From Sinohyriopsis cumingii (lineage: Eukaryota > Mollusca > Bivalvia > Unionida > Unionidae): a stretch of 64,000 nucleotides of DNA. The notes under the pieces are model-generated. The model ran no database searches and was not told where the DNA came from. It saw nothing but the letters and a program-made list of their open reading frames with translations. The stretch lies in assembly GCA_028554795.2 (NCBI GenBank), contig CM068831.1, positions 67,679,982 through 67,743,981 of the forward strand, given 5' to 3'. The translations under genes were made by a program, and so were the position numbers. Shown here piece by piece: positions 1 to 13,255 of this stretch (position 1 is its first letter; every line of letters begins with the position of its first letter).

Positions 1-3000
1 TCAAGATGAGAATGGCGAATGTGACACATTTTGATTTATTTCTCATATCATGATGTTTTACTAATATTTTGAATAAATATTTACAATGATATCACCTTTT
101 TAAAACGAAAGAACCTGCATAGGTCACTATTCTTGAAATGAACACAGAGCAGGCACAATTAGTACAATGGTAAATGATAGCAAAACACAACTTGGTATTT
201 GTTTTAAACTCTCCTGCGTATTATTCAGTTGATTCGTTTGATTTTGAAAATCAATGTTTTTTAAAACAAAAATACAAATAGTACGAATTTAATTTCTTAT
301 TGACAGCTTTTTATGTAGTGAAGTCTTTTTTGTAGTCTGAAGGCAACACTGTTTATTTTTAATCGCTTTAGGGCTTCTTAGAGACAGACTTAGTAAAGGT
401 CGAGGAATGTATTGAAGGATCAGGTCCTTTTTAAATTTAAATAGCAAGAACTGGCACTGACCATTTAAGGAACTATTCTGTTCAAAGCCAATAAACTACA
501 AGAAGAAGAACAACAAGACGACACTGGATTCAGTCACTTTCTTTGCTAATTCAAAGACATGATAGCCACGAACCCACATTTCATACAAACAGATAACATG
601 GCGGTCACTTTCATTTGATATTGCATAAAGAAAAGGAAATTGCGAGTCCACGTTACATATAGTGTATCAATATCCCACCACAAGTCACAAGCCACACCCC
701 AAAAACGAAAATACTCGTCTACTTTCTTTACTACTTTAAGTTAAACAAAGAAAACTACCACCAAGGAAGAGAAGAGACCACCTAACCATTTTCCGTACAT
801 TTCAGTGCAAAGCAAATAAATGTCACCATGTCCAATATCTCACTACGTGACTACTTTACTTGCTACTGTATTAATGAACTCCCTAAAATTACCATTTCCC
901 TGACATTGTTAGTGCAGCAATTTACTTGCTACTAATTAAATGAGAACAATATGCAAGACATCAGGACATGATTGGAAAAAGTTGACAATACATTACTAAT
1001 GTAAACATTATTGAACAGAATAAGTACTGAGAGACACCAGAATCACAGAGATGAAGAAACAGATTCAAAAGAAAAGAAGAAAGATTTTTAGAAGCTTAAG
1101 ACGTGTTTAACAGAGATTCGGTACTCTATCTACTACTATCTAAGTCATTCAATCGACTTGACATTGAGACAGCTGATTCGCATAATATTCATTGATACGT
1201 ATATATACCATGGAATTCGGATAAACAGAGGAAAATATTATTGGAAAGCGACTAGCAGAAAATAAAATTAAAATATAACAAAAATTAAAAATAACAACAA
1301 AAGGAAAAAGGTGTCTCTTTTAATGATAACTTCAATACAAGAAACAAAAGATGAAAGAAGATGAACGCTTACAATACAATATTTAATGGCATGGACATAA
1401 AACATCGTAGCAAACACTACACTTTGCAAAGTTTTCAGCAGCAAATTAAAAACGAAAACATATAGCACTAAACCTGATGAAGCTGAACGAATTAATGGCT
1501 AGATCTATAGAAACAACATTCCGTCAATCCATTCATTTTCAGACTGGATTCATGTAGTGAAAATGAAAAAGGATGTCACATTCAAACAATTAACAGCACA
1601 TTAAAAGCCACTAAAGTAAAGCACACATATGATTTTGGTTATCTACGTTAATTATCGAATTATCAGTGATATAAGAGAGCGGCACTATTTTTTATGACTT
1701 AGTATTTGAATGTAACTTAATTTTGTGGCATTTGTTACTGTTTGGACATATTCGACCATCAAGCAAGTCTGACTCAGCAAATCATCACATCAGGTTAACA
1801 CTTTTGTCAAGGAAATAAGCGGAAATATGAAGTCAACTTTATTGTCTTTTATTAACAGCTGCTGTCAATATTCCGGCTTTATCCCTATTGTCACTGACCA
1901 GCAAATAGGACCGAGACTCGCATACATCTCCCTTTAAATACATGTACATATGAGTACTTCATGTGGGCCGAATACAACACTTGGAATAGGCAGCCATACC
2001 TTGGAGACATGCCAACCAGAACAGTCCTCTCAGTAACCATTGTATTTGCAAGTGGAACTCTAACAGATTTCTTTCTGTTTTCATACCTCATGTGAATCCC
2101 AGTGATCTTTCCACATCTATGTCCCGCTCAAGAAAAGTTTGCCAGGATAATCTTTGAAACGTTGCTATGTGAGAGTCTATGCCACAGTCCAAAGCTGGAG
2201 CCTATAGTGTGTTAGAGTTGAATTTGGGTCAAGTCTTGAACATTGAGCCAGTAAGTGCTTGTTTACAAGATAAAAATAAAACTATTTATATACCTGAATA
2301 TTCTGATTCTTCATTCTGCGACGTTGTGTATTTCATGTACTGGCTAGGATTCATGTTTGAGTGACACAAGACAATGAGGATATCATTTCAACTTTACTTC
2401 TGGAAATTGCATGCATTTCCTGCATATGCAAAGTTTTGAAATACATTTAAGAAATGTATTGGTCACACCATATCTAGATAAACAAAGGTAATATATGTTA
2501 ATGTTGCTCACCTAATTCGTTTTTGCCAAATCAAAGAAGCAAAGAAAAGAATACACATGGAGCAAATGGGACTTGCTAGATTGATTGACAATCTTCCGAA
2601 CTATGTAGTGGATGTGGAAGCTAATATCACATATAAGCATGTCCAAATAGAAATGAAACAGGGAGAACCTGACCGCCACTCACTATTTTGATGTGTGCCA
2701 TGTTACCACACATGTGTTCATAGCACATTGTTTACTACACCAACTGATAATGGAAGAACCCTATTACTTTTACAGGGAAGAGACAAACAAAGAGCCCTAC
2801 ATCAAATCAGACAGAAGAATATCTTTTAATATGTTTAATTCCATGTGTAAAAAAAACAATCATTTGATTTACAGGGAACAAGAATTTTAGGATCTGAGTA
2901 AACGAATTTACAACATTTCAAAAAACGTCAATATGTATTTCCAACCCTGATTTTAAAACATTGTATAAGTATTGAAATTCGTTTAACTTATCAATAACAT

Positions 3001-6000
3001 ATATGTGACAGATAAATATTGTTCTATCGGAGGAGAGCGAGAATACTGGGTTGAATACTGCTGTGTTCGTAAATGATGTAGTAGAGTTTGTGATTGAGAT
3101 ATTTGATTCAAAGCAATGTCTATTCAACCTTGTTTGATTCGGAGCAATATCTCTATTCTAAGTTGATAAGATGTACGTATATTCAAAATGTAAACATCTT
3201 AGCTATTTATTGTGCCAAAAAAACCTACACAATATCTGGGGAAAATGCACACTAACATAAAATAATGTTATGACTTTAAGAAACAGAGAAAACAAGCTAA
3301 ACCAATTTAGAAAATTTCAACAAATAATGTATTTCTCTATAATACACAAGGAATTTTAAATATAATTTAATGTTGTGAAGTAAAATCCAAACAATTTTAA
3401 CCTTTCTATCATAAGTCCAAAGTATAAAGTGCTTTGACTGAATTCCAGGTTTTTAATGTGCTTAAGTATCAATCTTGTTTACGAGCTGATATATCAGCAG
3501 TCTTGATGTATCACACTGATATAATCTAGAATATTTTTGAATGAATTCACAATAATCCAATAGAATGATTTAGCCTAAAATGTAAGGTATCACTAAGTAA
3601 TTCCAATGAATAATATAAATAAATAATTCCTCTCAAATCATATCTCATACAACTAAATATAATCTTACTAGACTCGTGATAAAATACAAAGACCAATTTG
3701 TTTCCTTCAGAACCCTATATAAAAGTATAAGACGCAATAAGATGTTCAGGATGATGTAATTTTCTATGGAAATTTCCATCAAATTCGTAAATATATTCAT
3801 GTCTATTCGATTAAGCTTAAACAACTAACGAGTCCAAATACAATTTCTAAGGAGAAAATCAGAGTACTGAACTCTAATTTAACTAAACATTTTCTTTACA
3901 AATGAATATTATCTAAAAGGAAAATCTACAATACTGGACATGTGCTATCTATATAATGTGTTGCATACAAATGACAGTAGCAATATACAGTCATGGACAA
4001 AAATTAAATACACAGTATAGATATACATAATATGAACTCATATCTTGCTTGCTAATCACAGAGTACGTGTAAACCCTTTATTTCACGTGCTGTTTGTTTC
4101 TCGGGTATTAGTGTATCGATTAAACCAGAACAAGTATGATCACTATGAGTAGACTCAAGGACCGTCCAGATTATTAAATATAGTTAGCGACGAAAAGTTG
4201 CTTTTTCATTCGTTCACTCACGTAGTCAACTGTTTAGTTTTTAGTTCATTTATTCTTTATTTCCTTCATGCCTAACTTATTTCTTCATCATAACGATCAA
4301 ATAACTTGAATATAAAGTTGTTTTTATTTTAAAATGCAAAATCTTTACTTATTGATTTTCCTATAATAATTGCTACTGAGGCTATATGCTTCATTCAAGA
4401 GGAACAAACTTTGGTACTGCTCCTAGTATCACATGCTGACTCAAGACCTTCTCTTTTACTCTCAAATGACTCAAACAGAGTTCTCTTCCATAATTTGTTC
4501 ATTTGTTTCTTTTCACGCTGAAAATTTAAGGCAATGATCTTTGCCTAATGTCTTTTTCGAGTGGAAGTGTTGTATGATTTCCACGGTCCAAATGATAAAA
4601 TCAAAGCCCAAATTATTTAAATTGTCAATTCTCAAATTGACAAATGTTGTGAACGATCTTGCATTATTTTTTTAATGACGAATCTCCTTCATCTATAGGG
4701 TATAAGATGTATTCAGCACATCATAAAGGAGCATAAATAGATCCATAAAATGCAGCTAATTAATTAATATATATCTTTGTTTAGTGTTATTCAGCTACAA
4801 AATTATCATTTAATGCATGTTTCAGTTGAAATACATTATCTCGTCTACAAATTGCAAATCTACATTTAATTAAATCAGTTAATGTAATTTAGCTGGGATA
4901 CTAGTGGCAAAGGATACAACGCAAAAATCGTAGAGCTATTTCAAACTAACATTCTTGTTTGCTTTTGACAACTAATTTTTCAAATTTACCCGTTTTTACT
5001 TACAATGTAGTAATACTTTTTCCGTGTTGTATTCTATTTTGAATATCTTGTTTTCCTTTTTTGTCGCCTTTAATTGCATTAAAGCTAGCACTTAATGCAT
5101 ACGTCTGTTTACCACTTGTGTCTTGAGTGAACCTGTATCTTCTATAAACCGTCCTTACAAATCATTTCAATGTTTCCGAAACACTGACGAATTTTGGGTT
5201 TAAAAAAGTCGGGTCCTAAAAATGAATTTTGTAAATCTGCATTTTCTAGATGTTCCAGATTATTTGGTATCATTGTAGAGCTACATGTGTCTACCTTTCT
5301 ATAATACCACCCACTATAGTGTATCATTCTACTGTTGTCTATTTCATCAATAGTATCATGAACCACGCTGATATCAAGACCCAACATCCCGATCATTTGC
5401 AGATGGCTCAGACTGCATAGATTATGTTTTGTACTATTCTTTGAATCTAACATCTTATATCGTTTGGATTTCATCAATCCAGTCTAAAATGAATGGACGG
5501 TTTGCATGTCAATTTCATAGATCTTAGCATGAATTCATTCACTTCTATTTCTTTAACTGTTCTATTTTTTCAAAGTTTCTTTTTCTGCTGCCTGGAATTG
5601 TGCTGTTGTTGGTGATTCCAACGGTGTTGTTTGTTCCATGCCAGTAATGTAAATGCTGAAATCATTCATCTTTTTCCATAACTTGATTCTTTTGTTCAAG
5701 TTGAGATTAAAAGGGTCAGAATTTTCCGATATTTTGGAATTCTTTTTTTAAAAAAATATTTCGTCGATAAGAACATATATATATCTGTTAATCTTCGATT
5801 CCATGGGTTATATATCATCGAAGGTAAAGCGAATCTTCTGATGATTGTCTTGTCAACCCAATGACTTGAAAAGAAGTCGATACGGTTCGGAATTTGGATC
5901 TAGACACATCAACAGCTTCTAAAATTGTTCTGCTCTAGTGGATCTCTTTATACAGCCATGGAATTGTGGCGGCTTCTCTTGTCATTCTATTAAATGATGA

Positions 6001-8274
6001 TTATTAGTAATTATTGTCCATTTGTTCCCTTCATCTCTTGTTGTCTTTTAAATCGTTCACTCTAAACTAGTAGTAAGTAAAGTAATCAAGTAGTACATTC
6101 AAAGGCATGGTTTTGTGGGGGGTGATGGTCATTGCAGTTGAAAGTGAGGTAATCATGTGCTAAGGTAAAGGACGATCTGATTTGTTTTTTTATTTTACCC
6201 TAAGAAATCCGGAGTGTGGCTCTTTTGTTAGGTATATTAAATTGTGGTGGCTTTGCTTTGTTTATGATACAGTAGTGAGGAAGATAGTCAACCATTATTT
6301 GTGGGGGTTTGCTGGGTAGCATGTGGATGGATTGGGGTATTTTTTGTATATAAAAATCATGTGACTCATTTGGGTAATGTGTAGTAGAATTAAACAAATT
6401 AAAATAAAATAACAGGACTGTGTTTTAATGGTATCATTTATGATTCTAATAATTAAGTTGCTCCATGTTTATTTCTAACACGGTAATCATCGTAGTTCCT
6501 TTAGATTTACAAAATTTATATCACTCAAACAATTGCTTCCAAATACGTTTTAAAATCTAGATAGCAGAATAAAATAATCATTTGCACACTTGTTTCCTCC
6601 AGAATCAACTGTAATTAAATCCTATGTAAATTCATATGCTACCCTTATGCCTACAGTGACGAAAGTATTTCTGTCAGCAACATCATTGTCACTTTGACCT
6701 ACGTTTCATTATAAAACATCTTTCAACATGTAACTTATTTGATTACCTTACATAAAATTTCCATGACAACAGGACCTGTAACGTGAACTCCCCGTGAAAT
6801 AGATGTAGACCAACGTTATATTCCCGATAACGCCACACGCACGCGACCGAAGTGGCCTTAATGTTTAATATTATTTCGACACTCACCCCATCAAGAAAAA
6901 TTAAAAGGTACGTCCCATGCACTTGTGATATTCTTCACTGAGCGAGAAATTCAAAATTAACGAGGTTCCCAAAAGTTCACAATTTTTGCATATGCAGATG
7001 ATAAAATCTGAATAACAGAGCGAAACATACTTTTTTATTTGGCATGTGCAAAAGAACACATAGCCAATATAATACATGATTCATACACAATGCACTATTG
7101 CATAAATGCCTGAATATATGAATAAATAATGGTTATACAAATGTGCGCATAAATCCTCGGAGATGGAGAGACAGACAGAAATAGAACTCTACAGCGAGAG
7201 ACGATAATCTAAGTTGGAATGCATTATCAGCATATTTACCTGGGTGTTTTAGAGTTCTTAAATCTTCATTTTTGTGTAACTGAAGTAATTGGCATATACC
7301 TGGTCTCTGCCAGTAATAAGGATCAAAAAAATAAATAAAATGAAATATGTATTTTAGTCTTTGGTTACAATACAATAAAAGGCAAGATATATGGACTGAA
7401 TTAGAATATTACCAGATCTCCAAGACCGTGAAGTCAATAAAATAGTTCTCACACTGAAACCCCAGATTTTACAATTCTTTCTTTAAAAATCTGTAAGCAT
7501 TAGGTGTTATCTTTTTTAAACATTTTAATTATTTGTGTTTAGCAATCTGAACAATTCTTGAAGATACGCACATATATATTTAAATAAAGAGTAGGGGGAC
7601 CTAACTATCCATTTTGAAGCATATTGTTGGCAGGATGTATAGCATTTAGTATCTACATGCAATTTTTCCTATCTACTCGTCCTATACTATCTGCTTTCAA
7701 AACCACCCAGCCATAAAACAATATTGGAGATTCAAATTAATCAAATATATGAAACATTATATTCAACAGACATTCTAGAATGTTAGCATTATTCAGAAGT
7801 AATGTGACGCACACCTCTGCTCTTGCAAAGTCTGACTGTATGCCCTGAAGTCGGAGAGGCATTGATCATTACGCAAAATGAAATAACAAAACCAGTAGCT
7901 TCATGTTTGTAATTATTTCCTCTGATAGTAATGTTGACGTGTCACATATGCAAAAACCACTCACTTCGTATCGATCAAATCAGTTGCTACAACTCTGTAA
8001 ACTAAATCAACTTAAAAATCATGTAATGATCTCATTTCCTGTACAATTTGTACAGTAACTTTGTATTGGGGACTTTATTTATCTCTAATCACCTACCGTT
8101 GCTTAATTGTCAAACAACCACATAGATACTGTTCTTGTCAGCAATGTATTCCATATCAGAGTGAGCCATATATCAATTTATATTATTCTTGCTGTACAAG
8201 CAATAGTTAATTTTAGGTAACCAATGAAACATGCAGAAAGTCTTTTTTGCAGTCAGCTATGGGGCTCCTATGAC
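1..8274. other. Unit 1, left arm of the segmental repeat (blocks A and B)
   Basis: This non-coding stretch has no gene I can support. It aligns nearly end to end with 29177-37619, apart from small indels, and more weakly with parts of 46800-57039. Its first bases match those at 29177 and at about 46800, so the window happens to open at the start of block A. Only short ORFs occur, and most are broken in the other copies, as expected for non-coding DNA. The segment at about 1860-2100 is the one short piece that stays partly open in several copies, and it is treated as a separate finding. The stretch is AT-rich, with no tRNA, rRNA or obvious transposon ends. Confidence 0.75.
1891..2091 (-). other. 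Short segment open on both strands, kept in three copies of block A
   Basis: A 66-codon minus-strand frame is open here, and its counterpart at 31061-31294 is open for 77 codons. In the third copy (63514-63810) the longest frame is on the plus strand (98 codons, with a hydrophobic stretch near TVFSVTILFAGG). The plus strand of this copy also reads WNRQPYLGDMPTRT before a hydrophobic run. I do not recognise a family. It may be a captured exon relic or only a slowly changing repeat segment. With both strands open, the strand is unresolved and coding status is unproven. Confidence 0.2.
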
Positions 8275-9412
8275 AAATTTCGGTTGCCCAGAAAAATTCA
8301 TCGTGCTAGTTCGGTAATTCCATCATTCCATGCACGCTCGTGTCATAGACGAGGAATAGTCATCTGAATCATTCTATGTCACCAATGTAGTCAAGCAAGG
8401 TTGTGTGTTGGCCCCAATCCTCTTGAGTATGACGTTCTCTGCTATGCTTACTTATGCTTCCTGTGACCTTGACACTGGGATTGTATTCGATACCACACTG
8501 ATGGCAAGATCTTGAATCTATGCAGAGTGAAAGCGAACATTAAGACATAAAATTACTGTTCGTGGTCAACTATTTGCCGATGACTCTAACATGAATACCT
8601 GATCTGAGTCGATGGATCGTTTGTTGTCAGCTTGTAATTATTGTAATTATTATATTGTTTGGTTCGTGCTGTGAGTGATGCAGACCTAAACTGATAAGGA
8701 AAGGTGGTGGTTTTATGTTACAGTCCTAATCAATGATAAAACCAACACCAGAATTGTTAAAGCAAGTGTGGGCTTTTGCAGACTACCAGCAAACGTGAGC
8801 GAGCGAATTCAACAAATAAGCCAAAGATCTACAAAGCCGCTGTGTTGCCAATCCTGTTATATGTTTGCTAAAACGCTATGTTAAGAAGCTTGATCATTTT
8901 CACATTGGCTGCTGTGGAAACTGTTTAGGATACGATGGCAGGACATGGTTTCAGAAACTGAACCTCTCACAAGGGCAAACATTCCAAGTATTCACATTCT
9001 ACATTCTGCTGATGACATCACAGTGAAGACTGACAGGACCCATCGCCAGGATGTTAGGATGTCAGAGGAGCGACTACTTAAGAAGCATTTCTACGTTGAG
9101 CTAAAGGAGGGGAACTGATCTCAGGGTGGTCAAAAGAAACGCTTCATAGATACCGTCAAGGCATCCTTGAAGCACTTGATCTCTGACCACGAGCCTTGGG
9201 ATGATCTCGCACAGGATGCCTCCCCTGGCGCAGTTTCATCCTTATTGGTGCTAAGGACGTTGAACAGATGACAATCGAAATGGCGTGAAAGATGCGCGAG
9301 CAACATAAATCTCGGAACTGCAGCACGTCCTGCATTGATCAATCTATCCCAACCTGCACATGCTTCCAAGTGTGACACAGCTTCTAAATAGCAAACATTG
9401 ACCTGATTTCAC
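8275..9412 (+). pseudogene. Decayed RTE/L1-like reverse transcriptase remnant, unit 1 copy
   Basis: Conceptual translation on the plus strand in shifting frames gives a recognisable non-LTR reverse transcriptase. FGCPEKFI is near the start, then VTN-VKQGCVLAPIL (RT palm region before the catalytic box) at about 8380-8430, a degraded LFADD-like stretch near 8570, and the C-terminal GGQKKRF motif with a following lysine-rich tail at about 9120-9200. Stops and frameshifts interrupt it throughout, so it cannot encode an enzyme. It is a fragment lacking the endonuclease end. Counterparts lie at 37620-38737 and 57040-57960 at equivalent places in their units, so the insertion predates the segmental duplications. 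The clade assignment rests on motif recall. Confidence 0.75.
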
Positions 9413-9552
9413 GTATTCACAGACTTCTAACCAGTTACTGATATCTTAGTCATCTTCGAACTTAGAGGATGCACAACAAGTTAACTTATAAAAAAGGAAA
9501 TGTATAACTTACCACTGCACATGAAAACTGCAAAAAGCATAAGTGACTCGTT
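9413..9552. other. Unit 1 spacer before the LINE insertion
   Basis: Short non-coding stretch matching 38738-38870 in unit 3. It ends at the target site of the Jockey-like element. Unit 3 has lost about 35 bases exactly at the equivalent target position, while unit 4 (near 58090-58135) keeps a continuous, uninterrupted version of this junction. Confidence 0.6.
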
Positions 9553-9567
9553 ATTTCTACTTTATAA
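9553..9567 (+). repeat. Left target-site duplication of the Jockey-like LINE
   Basis: The 15-mer atttctactttataa is repeated exactly at 14336-14350, on the other side of the retrotransposon. A direct repeat of this size flanking an element with an endonuclease domain and a simple-sequence 3' tail is the normal mark of target-primed reverse transcription. Confidence 0.9.
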
Positions 9568-9827
9568 ATACCACCGTTGCCCCTATATTATATTCCTTTA
9601 TCTTTCCCTTTTCCAAGTCTTAGAAGACTTCCTAGAAGGCGGTGGCTCAACGGGTCAATCGGGGGGTAATTTTACCGACCTTAGAAATTGGCGACTTCAG
9701 GGTCAATCAAAGGTAATTTTATCAACTGAGTATGGCATCTGTGTATCCCTGACACTTGAAAAGTGTCCCCTTGTTGGGCTCCTTGGTGGGTGGGGAGCAC
9801 GGGTGCTGAATTTTTATTCAAGCCATC

Positions 9828-10974
9828 ATGGATAATTCCACAAAAAAAAAAAAAAACGTACCAAAACTGGACCAGAGTCTGATGATGAGCCATGTAGTGT
9901 GGAATCCTTTCCTCGCTTTATGGTCATCCAATCGAAAAACGAGGCTAAACAACTTGCTGCACTATCGCCATTTATAGTCGAAAATACTATACTTGGATTA
10001 GTCGGCAAGCCGAAAAGTGTAAAATAAAACTAAAGTCAGGCGGCCTACTTGTAGAGTGTGTTCGCAAAGCACATACTGAAAATATCCTAAAAATTAAGAC
10101 CTTTCACGATATTCCAGTAACCTGCTTCGCCCACTCTACACTTAATACATCAAAAGGCGTCATTCGTTGCCGTGATCTAGCTGAAGTTAGCGACAAGGAA
10201 ATCGTCCAGGGCATGAAAAATGAAGGTGTCACTGCAGTCCGCAGAATTCGTATCAAACGAAACAACAATCTGCAGGACACCAACACTATTATACTAACTT
10301 TCAATAAGCCAACAGTACCTAAAGTGGTCAAAGTTGGATTCTTACAAGTTAAGGTTGAGATATACATACCAAATCCCCTCCGATGTTACAAATGTCAAAA
10401 ATAAGGTCATCATGAAGACAGATACTCTAGAAGTCAAGTATGCGGCCGATGCGGCGACCCCTCCCATCAGGAATCAGAGTGCAAAGCCACTCCGCATTGT
10501 GTCAACTGTGGCAAGGAACACCATGCTAGTTCAAAGGAATGCGACACATGGAAACAAGAGAAGGAAATCCAGAGGGTTAAATACACATCCAACATCCCCT
10601 ATCCAGAGGCCACGAAGCTTGTTCAAGCTAGATCACTCCCCGGCCCATCCTTCTCAACTGTAGTGAAAAGCAGCCAAAAAGCAACGTAAGACGCCCAAAC
10701 TCAAACGAACCCACCTGAATCCCATTCCGACTCGAACATTCCGCGCTACAAACCCCAGAAAAACTCAACATCGACGCAAAAAACACTCAACAATACTCCA
10801 CCACCAAGATCACCAAATAGCAAGAAAAAGTCACAAACAAATAGACAGCACAAAGCTGCACAATAGGTTTGCAGACTTAGAGGACATGGATGCAGAAGAA
10901 TCTGCTCCATGTCCTCAAGGTAGCTCCAGACCTAACAACAAAAAATTCACCACCGTACTTCCTTCAGAGAAATA
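9828..10974 (+). pseudogene. LINE ORF1, gag-like RNA-binding protein with CCHC knuckles (broken)
   Basis: The reading begins with an ATG at 9828 and a lysine-rich N-terminus, passes a stop near 10021, then resumes with a gag-like segment and three zinc-knuckle motifs: CYKCQK-GHH near 10384, CGRCGDPSHQESEC near 10441, and CVNCGKEHHASSKEC near 10498. The spacing fits the retroviral-type CCHC knuckles of Jockey-clade ORF1 proteins, which bind element RNA in the ribonucleoprotein particle. Stops near 10402 and 10687 and frame changes break it. A proline/serine/glutamine-rich tail follows, and an open stretch ends near 10974, just before ORF2. The end is approximate. Confidence 0.8.
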
Positions 10975-11033
10975 ACCACATTGCCTATGCGAAAGGTCTC
11001 ACCTAGCTCCAGAATACTCAATATAAACGTATA

Positions 11034-11884
11034 ATGAAGAACACAATCATACAATGGAACTGTAGAGGACTTAAAGCCAACTACCATGATATTCTTCTGC
11101 TTCTAAACGAACATGATCCTGCAGTACTATGTCTTCAGGAAACTTTTTGAAAGCTACGGAGAATATCACACTTAAAACCTACTCCCTGTTTAACACCTAC
11201 TCACAGAATGTTGACAGGGCCTCAGGAGGAGTCTCTGTTTTTGTAAACAACAGAGCCCCTCATAGCTTCATCCATTTAAACACCAATTTACAAGCCATTG
11301 CTGTAAGCGTCACTCTACATCGAGTGATTACATTTTGCTCTATTTACTTACCACCAAACACTAGCCTAGTACCAAACGAACTCGACAATCTTGTTCAACA
11401 GCTTCCCGCACCCGTTGTTTTACTCGGGGATTTTAATGCCCATAACATTTTATGGGGATCAAATCATATAAGTGACAGAGGTCACAAAGTTGAAGACTTT
11501 ATTTCTAGACACGATATGTGTCTATATAACACCAAAACACCGACATATTTACACCCAGGCACGGGTACATACACATGCATCGATTTGACAATTTGTTCTC
11601 CTTCGCTGCTTTTGGACTATGAATGGAAGGTTGCTGATGACCTTCACAGCAGCGATCACTTCCCAATCTCCCTTGTAAATCTTAACTCTACAATTGATGA
11701 AGTAATTCCACAATGGAATTTAAAGAAAGCCGACTGGGCCAAGTTTGAAACACTCTGTAAAACTAGGCTGAATGAGGATACAGTTTTCAATGTTAACGAC
11801 CACATTCAGCATTTTACATCTATTTTAACCGACATTGCAGAAGAATCTATCCTCAAGTCCTCAACAAACTCAAAAGAACCCTAA
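11034..11884 (+). pseudogene. LINE ORF2, apurinic-type endonuclease domain (frameshifted)
   Basis: The frame from ATG 11034 gives IIQWNCRGLKANY, the typical start of an AP-like endonuclease, then LCLQETF. A frameshift in the run of T near 11144 moves the reading to the frame open to 11884. Downstream motifs fit the family: VVLLGDFNAHN (metal-binding GDFNAH box), then SSDHFPI near the end of the domain (catalytic SDH box). This enzyme nicks the genomic target to prime reverse transcription. Another frameshift near 11880-11900 separates it from the linker. Despite the breaks, all the expected catalytic boxes can be read. Confidence 0.85.
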
Positions 11885-13245
11885 AACCTTGGCTCACTAA
11901 GGAATGTAAGGAAGCCATACGACAACGTCGAGAAGCCTTGAAAAAATTTAACAATCATCCGACGCCCGAGAATTTAAGTAAATATCGTATTCTCCGGACC
12001 AAAGCTCGCCGCACAATCAAAGAAAGTAAACGAGCATCATGGAAGAAATATGTTTCCACTTTAAACTCTCGTTCCTCAATTAAGAAAGCTTGGGACACGA
12101 TCCGCAAAATAAACGAAAAGAGAAAATACTTTTCTTTCCGATATCTGAAACTGAACAATAACAATTTTAGCTCAAAACGTGACATAGCAGATGTTCTTGG
12201 TGATACAGTCTCTAAAAATTCCTCATCATCTAATTATTCCGAAGCCTTCCAAAAATTGAAAACTCAGAAAGAAAAGTCACGTTTAAAATTCACATCCAAC
12301 AACTCGGAAAGTTGCAACCAATTGTTTTCACTATCAGAACTTACGGAGGCTTTAGACAAGGCCCATGATACTTCCGTCGGGCCTGACGAAATACAGTACC
12401 AGTTTTTAAAACATCTTCCAGAATCATCTTTAACATCTCTTTTGAAACTCTTCAATGATTTATAGATTACTGGTAATCTACCTAAGATGTGGAAAGAAGC
12501 AACAGTAATACCAGTTCCCAAACCCGGTAAAGATAGCGAAGATCCTAACAACTATCGACCTATTGCACTCACAAGCTGCGTGTGCAAAACAATGGAACGA
12601 ATGATCAATTCTCGGTTTGTATGGTACCTAGAAACTAACAACTTAATATCTCCTTTCGAAAGTGGCTTTCCATATGGACGGAGTACCAACGATCGTTTGG
12701 TTAGACTAGAAACATTCATTCGCGATGCATTCATCAAGAAAGAACATTTAGTAGCGGTTTTCTTTGATTTAGAAAAGGCCTATGAAACAGCATGGAAGCA
12801 CGGGATACTAATAGACCTGCACGATCTAGGTCTAAAAGACTGGCTCTGGGAGCATTTAAAACATCCCGGTGTGAAAGCCTTCTACCTGAGTGAACGAACC
12901 ACCGTTATCGCATCGTAGAGAACTGCTTTCCGCACAGTATGCTCTCAAATTAAAATCAAACCCTCTGAATCCTGCTTTTTCGGCTGTTTTTCAACCCAAA
13001 TACAAAACTTTATACGAAAATAAACCAAACGCCATACCTTCCTTTGGCATTAGAATATCCTCCAGCCTTGACACTACAAATATAGATCTTTCTAAAATTC
13101 AGAAAACGTCTATCTCCGAAACACCACCCTGGCTAATTAAACAACCAAAAGTACGTTTTACGCTACACGATGGAAAAAAATCCGAAACAAACCCTTCTGT
13201 CTTCCACAACTCTCACCATTAACTCCTCACCGAATTTAAAAACTA
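11885..13245 (+). pseudogene. LINE ORF2, reverse transcriptase segment with catalytic core deleted
   Basis: The linker (PWLTKECKEAIRQRREAL) leads into the RT fingers: SVGPDEIQYQFLKHLP near 12380, WKEATVIPVPKPGKD at about 12490-12540, NNYRPIALTS, SGFPYGRSTND, and AVFFDLEKAYETAWKHG near 12755-12800. An in-frame TAG at 12463-12465 interrupts it. After DLGLK (about 12835) the reading jumps in another frame to LALGAFKTS and ESLLPE, then NEPPLSHRREL from 12892. In related elements these lie several hundred bases apart, so the QG box, the YxDD active site and the thumb are missing. The deletion breakpoint lies at about 12835-12850. Confidence 0.85.
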
Positions 13246-13255
13246 CACCAGAATT

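Noticed and set aside
5142..5477. 111-codon minus-strand ORF in block B
   Set aside because: The homologous stretch in unit 3 (34440-34760) is interrupted, and a different frame on the other strand is open there. No family is recognised.
9130..9378. Minus-strand ORF with a close copy at 38471-38737
   Set aside because: It is antisense to the reverse-transcriptase remnant (GGQKKRF region on the plus strand). Conservation reflects shared duplication.
9500..9835. 111-codon plus-strand ORF
   Set aside because: It crosses the LINE insertion boundary and the target-site duplication, so it is a chance reading of unit DNA fused to the element's 5' leader.
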